Made by a program: the position numbers and the translations under genes | In this document: piece by piece, positions 61,222-64,000 of the stretch | Layout: every line of letters begins with the position of its first letter | How positions within the stretch are numbered: position 1 is the stretch's first letter | The notes under the pieces: model-generated | Seen by the model: only the letters and a program-made list of their open reading frames with translations | Database searches by the model: none | What the model was told of the DNA's origin: nothing | Source: Kibdelosporangium philippinense | GTDB taxonomy: Bacteria; Actinomycetota; Actinomycetes; Mycobacteriales; Pseudonocardiaceae | Assembly: GCF_021390435.2 (NCBI RefSeq) | Contig: NZ_JAJVCN010000002.1 | Location: 124,001 to 188,000, forward strand | Direction: 5' to 3' | Length of the DNA stretch: 64,000 nucleotides

Positions 61222-61982
61222 CGCGTGGTCCGGTAGCGAACCCGCTGCCACGCGATCAAGAAAGAGATGCCCATCAAGACCAACACAACCAATTGGGCAA
61301 TCGACGCGACAGATTCGCCGAGCGAGTTGATCACGTTCCGCCCGGCGACGAACAGCACAACGCACGCCAGCGCCGCCGCGCCCGTCGCAAGCCAGAACTC
61401 GGACATGAAGGACCGGCCGGTGCGCCACGCGTCGAACTGGCTCACGTCCATCGCACGCACCACCGCAGCCACATCCGATTTGCCGATGTCATCAAGGAAC
61501 CCAGCGGGCGACATCCGCTGTTCGTGCTGCTGCACGTACCGCAGAACCGTGGCCTCGTCCGCACCGAGAGCGGTCGCGATCCGGTTGGCCGCGCGCCCCT
61601 GCTTGGCTTGCCCTTGTTTGGATGTCGTCAGCGCGGACAGCAAAGCGAGCCCGGGTCGCTGCACCTTTCGTCCACTTAGTCCGATCATCAGGTCGCGAAC
61701 GGCCTTGTCGCCGCCCCATTCCCAGCCAAGCGACACCGCGCCGGAGAACGCGTAGATCAGGCTGGCGTTGTCGTCCCACGCCACCGCCACAGCGGACTTC
61801 CGGCTCTGCCGGATGAATCCGTAGACCCACTGCAGGGCGATAGATCCGCCCATCCGATCACGCGACACGATGACTGTCCCCGAACGAACCGGGACCGCTA
61901 CCCCTGACGCGATCCCGCTCTTGTGTAGCGCCGCACGTACGTCATCGACGGGCGCGGGCAACCAGATGAGCATTCTCGCCAT
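61158..61982 (-). CDS. Membrane protein of unknown function with two C-terminal helices
   Basis: 274 residues. A soluble N-terminal part of about 195 residues (MARMLIWLPAPVDDVRAALH, then WDDNASLIYAFSGAVSLGWEWGGDKAVRDL) is followed by two membrane helices (about 202-220 and 228-247) and a cytoplasmic tail. I do not recognise the family. Its last 64 bases overlap the convergent soxG end. Confidence 0.65.
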   Translation of the reverse strand: MARMLIWLPAPVDDVRAALHKSGIASGVAVPVRSGTVIVSRDRMGGSIALQWVYGFIRQSRKSAVAVAWDDNASLIYAFSGAVSLGWEWGGDKAVRDLMIGLSGRKVQRPGLALLSALTTSKQGQAKQGRAANRIATALGADEATVLRYVQQHEQRMSPAGFLDDIGKSDVAAVVRAMDVSQFDAWRTGRSFMSEFWLATGAAALACVVLFVAGRNVINSLGESVASIAQLVVLVLMGISFLIAWQRVRYRTTRQPIDDVLPVVELPSDNQSAR

Positions 61983-62027
61983 GGCACCAACGCTATCCCG
62001 GCCTTCTTCTTGTTTTCTTGCGCAAGA

Positions 62028-63689
62028 TCAGAGGTCGCCGACGTAGGGGATCTTGTTGACCTCAGGCGAGGACATCCACTGCCGCAGGATCATCGTCGCG
62101 CGGACGTCGTCCTCGTTGTACACGTACAGCCGGTCTCGCTGGTCCAGTTTCGATTCGCCGCCGTCCATGCCGACCGCGTCGCGGTACCACCGCATCGAGT
62201 TCTCGCCGCTGGCTTCGGAATCGCGCCAGCTGAAGCCCGCGGCCGGGGCGATGATTTTCAGTCCTTTGCCCTGTGCGCACAGGAACTGGTCCTGGACACT
62301 GCGGAACAGGTCGAACCACGCGTCCGAGTCGATGAATTCCTGGACCTGGTGTTCGGTCGGGATGCCCGGCTGGCCTTTGAACCTGCGGGCCGACGCGAGC
62401 AGCCAGCGGTTCTCGGCGAGTTCGTTGTAGCAGTAGGCGCGGAAGGTCAGGCCGCGGGCACGAGCGCGCAGCCGGACACCCATCAGCCACTCCCAGAACT
62501 CGGCGAACGAACGCGCCTCATCCTTTGTCGGCAGCGGGTCCCAGGTCGCGAATGCGCGGTAGCCCTGTTCCTCGCCGACATCGGCGCCGCTGAGCAAGAC
62601 GCCCCACATGTACGCGCCCGCGTCACCGAAGCTCTCCATGTCGACGTCGACCTCGACATCCGCGCGGGGCACGACCACTTCGGGCACCCGGCGGACCATC
62701 GTCAGGTCACGCAGCCACGCCTTGGCCAATGCGATCGCGTCATCCGAGGGCAGCCCGACCAGCTGCAAATCCGTCCCCATCTGAACGTCTGCCAGCTCGT
62801 CGACGGTCTGGATGCCCGCCGCTCGCAACGTCACCGCGTCCTCGCCGCGCGCCACGAGGCTGACGTCACGCTTCTCCATCAGCGTGACCTCGCAGACCGG
62901 CCACCACGGGCAGCTGCGGCATTCCAAGATCCGCGATGGCCGCGCCAGCGGTTGTCCCCCATTGGCGGCTGCGGCGGCGACAGCCAGACGGTCGGAGAAT
63001 CGGTTGTCGTACTCCGACAGTGCCGTGCGGCCGCCTGGCCAGGTTGGCGCCTCCAGGTCGTGCCACGCCACGACGTCCGCGTCCAGGCCGATCACGCCGC
63101 CGACCGCGCGTCCGGACGCCGCGTAACCAGAGGCCTGCAGCATCCGCCAGGCGTGCGCGAGCCTCATCTGGTCACGCGGTTGCGGCCGGATCTTGCGCAG
63201 CGGGTCCACGCGGCTGCCGTTCGGCATCGGCTCGCCCAGCGGCGACGTGCGGGCGCCCTGCCCCGGGTCGGTCACTTTGTGCCGGACGACCAGCACTGGC
63301 ACGTAGCCCTTGTCGCTCTTGACCAGGAGATCGATCGAACCACGGCGTCCGCCGCGGGGGTCACGCGGCAGCTGCGCGGCCCAGATGAACCGGGCGCCCG
63401 CAGTCAGCATCGCCAGCGTCGCCTGCTCGCGATCGGATCCACGCAGGTCAGCGCCAGTGGGGATCTCCATCCAGTCCGGGCCGACCAGGCGCGCCACCTG
63501 GTCCGCGACCGTGCGGCGGTGCGCGGTCGCGTCCGCTTTTCGCTGCTGGCCGGTGGGGTCGGGGGCGGCTTTCGGGACGTCTCGCATGGCCGGGTCGTGT
63601 TCCAGGTGCACGCGCCGCCGGCAACGGTTGACCACACCAGCGTCGAGCAGCACCGAATCCGTCACAGTAAGCACTTTAGGCGAGGCCAT
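62028..63689 (-). CDS. TM0106 family RecB-like nuclease
   Basis: 553 residues from the ATG at 63689; the ribosome-binding site is weak. The N-terminal PD-(D/E)XK-like region (about 20-240) includes SIDLLVKSDKGYVPVLVVRH. A Cys cluster (NRCRRR near the start, then CRSCPWWPVC at about 260) could bind an Fe-S cluster as in AddB/RecB-like nucleases. A C-terminal RNase H-like domain (VDMESFGDAGAYMWGV, YCYNELAE, YNEDDVRATMIL) follows. Role in DNA repair or processing is inferred from the family. Confidence 0.85.
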   Translation of the reverse strand: MASPKVLTVTDSVLLDAGVVNRCRRRVHLEHDPAMRDVPKAAPDPTGQQRKADATAHRRTVADQVARLVGPDWMEIPTGADLRGSDREQATLAMLTAGARFIWAAQLPRDPRGGRRGSIDLLVKSDKGYVPVLVVRHKVTDPGQGARTSPLGEPMPNGSRVDPLRKIRPQPRDQMRLAHAWRMLQASGYAASGRAVGGVIGLDADVVAWHDLEAPTWPGGRTALSEYDNRFSDRLAVAAAAANGGQPLARPSRILECRSCPWWPVCEVTLMEKRDVSLVARGEDAVTLRAAGIQTVDELADVQMGTDLQLVGLPSDDAIALAKAWLRDLTMVRRVPEVVVPRADVEVDVDMESFGDAGAYMWGVLLSGADVGEEQGYRAFATWDPLPTKDEARSFAEFWEWLMGVRLRARARGLTFRAYCYNELAENRWLLASARRFKGQPGIPTEHQVQEFIDSDAWFDLFRSVQDQFLCAQGKGLKIIAPAAGFSWRDSEASGENSMRWYRDAVGMDGGESKLDQRDRLYVYNEDDVRATMILRQWMSSPEVNKIPYVGDL

Positions 63690-63736
63690 TGACGACCGAG
63701 ATGCTGCTATTGCCCCACGACAGTAGGTTGGTGGCC

Positions 63737-64000
63737 ATGAGCGCGACGAAGCGAACTCCACGGATCAATCCGCGCAGTGCGAAAAACGCCGTCGCCGTCG
63801 CCAAGGTGATCGGCCCGGTGGTCGTTCCGGTGCTCATCCCCTTCGCCGCGAAAGCCGCGGCCACACTTCGTAACCTCAAGGACAACCGGCGCGCCCACAA
63901 ACTCGGTGTTCCCGTCGCTGACCTGGCGAAATACACCGGCCGAGGCGCTGCACTACACGCTCGGATCGCCGGTCTCGCCGAGGTACTGCAAGAGCTGAAG
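63737..64000 (+). CDS. DUF6474 family protein (partial, runs off the right edge)
   Basis: The first 88 residues are present and the frame is open at the edge. A basic N-terminus (MSATKRTPRINPRSAKNAVA) is followed by a hydrophobic stretch (VIGPVVVPVLIPFAAKAAA) and the family motif DLAKYTGRGAALHARIAGLA. Conserved in actinomycetes, function unknown. Divergent from the nuclease gene with 47 bases between. Confidence 0.75.
   Translation, partial: MSATKRTPRINPRSAKNAVAVAKVIGPVVVPVLIPFAAKAAATLRNLKDNRRAHKLGVPVADLAKYTGRGAALHARIAGLAEVLQELK

Overview
The window is GC-rich DNA with GTG and TTG starts, short intergenic gaps, ECF sigma factors, SSS acetate-type symporters, a DUF6474 gene and dispersed palindromic repeats. 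It looks like the chromosome of an actinomycete, most likely Pseudonocardiaceae (Kibdelosporangium/Amycolatopsis type). That placement is inferred from gene families and repeat style, not from a marker gene. No insertion sequence, prophage or CRISPR array was seen.

Layout. (1) 1-6.4 kb: end of a solute-binding protein, TetR with a divergent M14 metallopeptidase, a secreted jelly-roll protein coupled to an Fn3 lipoprotein, an ECF sigma/anti-sigma-like pair, DUF4328 and rhodanese genes. (2) 6.4-17 kb: a monocarboxylate block with two SSS symporters, each with a small membrane partner, a LytS/LytTR two-component system with an S49 protease gene between kinase and regulator, and divergent lutABC for lactate oxidation. 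(3) 17-22.6 kb: DNA glycosylase, orphan antitoxin-like genes, a sigma factor fused to an anti-sigma-like tail, tRNA-Gly(GCC), EthD and YiaA-type genes. (4) 22.6-31.2 kb: a probable envelope-glycan locus with a polytopic membrane protein, two tandem SHOCT-like single-pass proteins, a two-domain glycosyltransferase and an AlgX/AlgJ-like protein. (5) 31.2-38.9 kb: a repeat-rich spacer, two very small membrane proteins, gamma-glutamyltransferase-like protein, UDP-glucose dehydrogenase, aldo/keto reductase, a VapBC-type pair, folD and an SDR. (6) 39-61.2 kb: a quaternary-amine catabolic region. It has a three-component Rieske oxygenase, two IclR regulators, MFS, LysR, PurU, a choline-dehydrogenase-like GMC enzyme, a betaine-type ABC importer, PadR with a carotenoid-oxygenase-like enzyme, dimethylglycine oxidase and soxBDAG. 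(7) 61.2-64 kb: a membrane protein, a TM0106-type RecB-like nuclease and the start of a DUF6474 gene.

How it fits together. Region 6 encodes import of choline/betaine and a complete proposed route choline -> betaine aldehyde -> glycine betaine -> dimethylglycine -> sarcosine -> glycine. FolD and PurU would recycle the folate-bound one-carbon units. A 17-bp motif (consensus near GKTGNGCGATACGCAAC) occurs at five transcription units of this region, often directly against the ribosome-binding site, and is a good candidate IclR operator.

The most unusual observation is that soxA carries two different dispersed repeats inside its reading frame. Both have intergenic relatives elsewhere in the window, at 31.3-31.7 kb and 38.9 kb.
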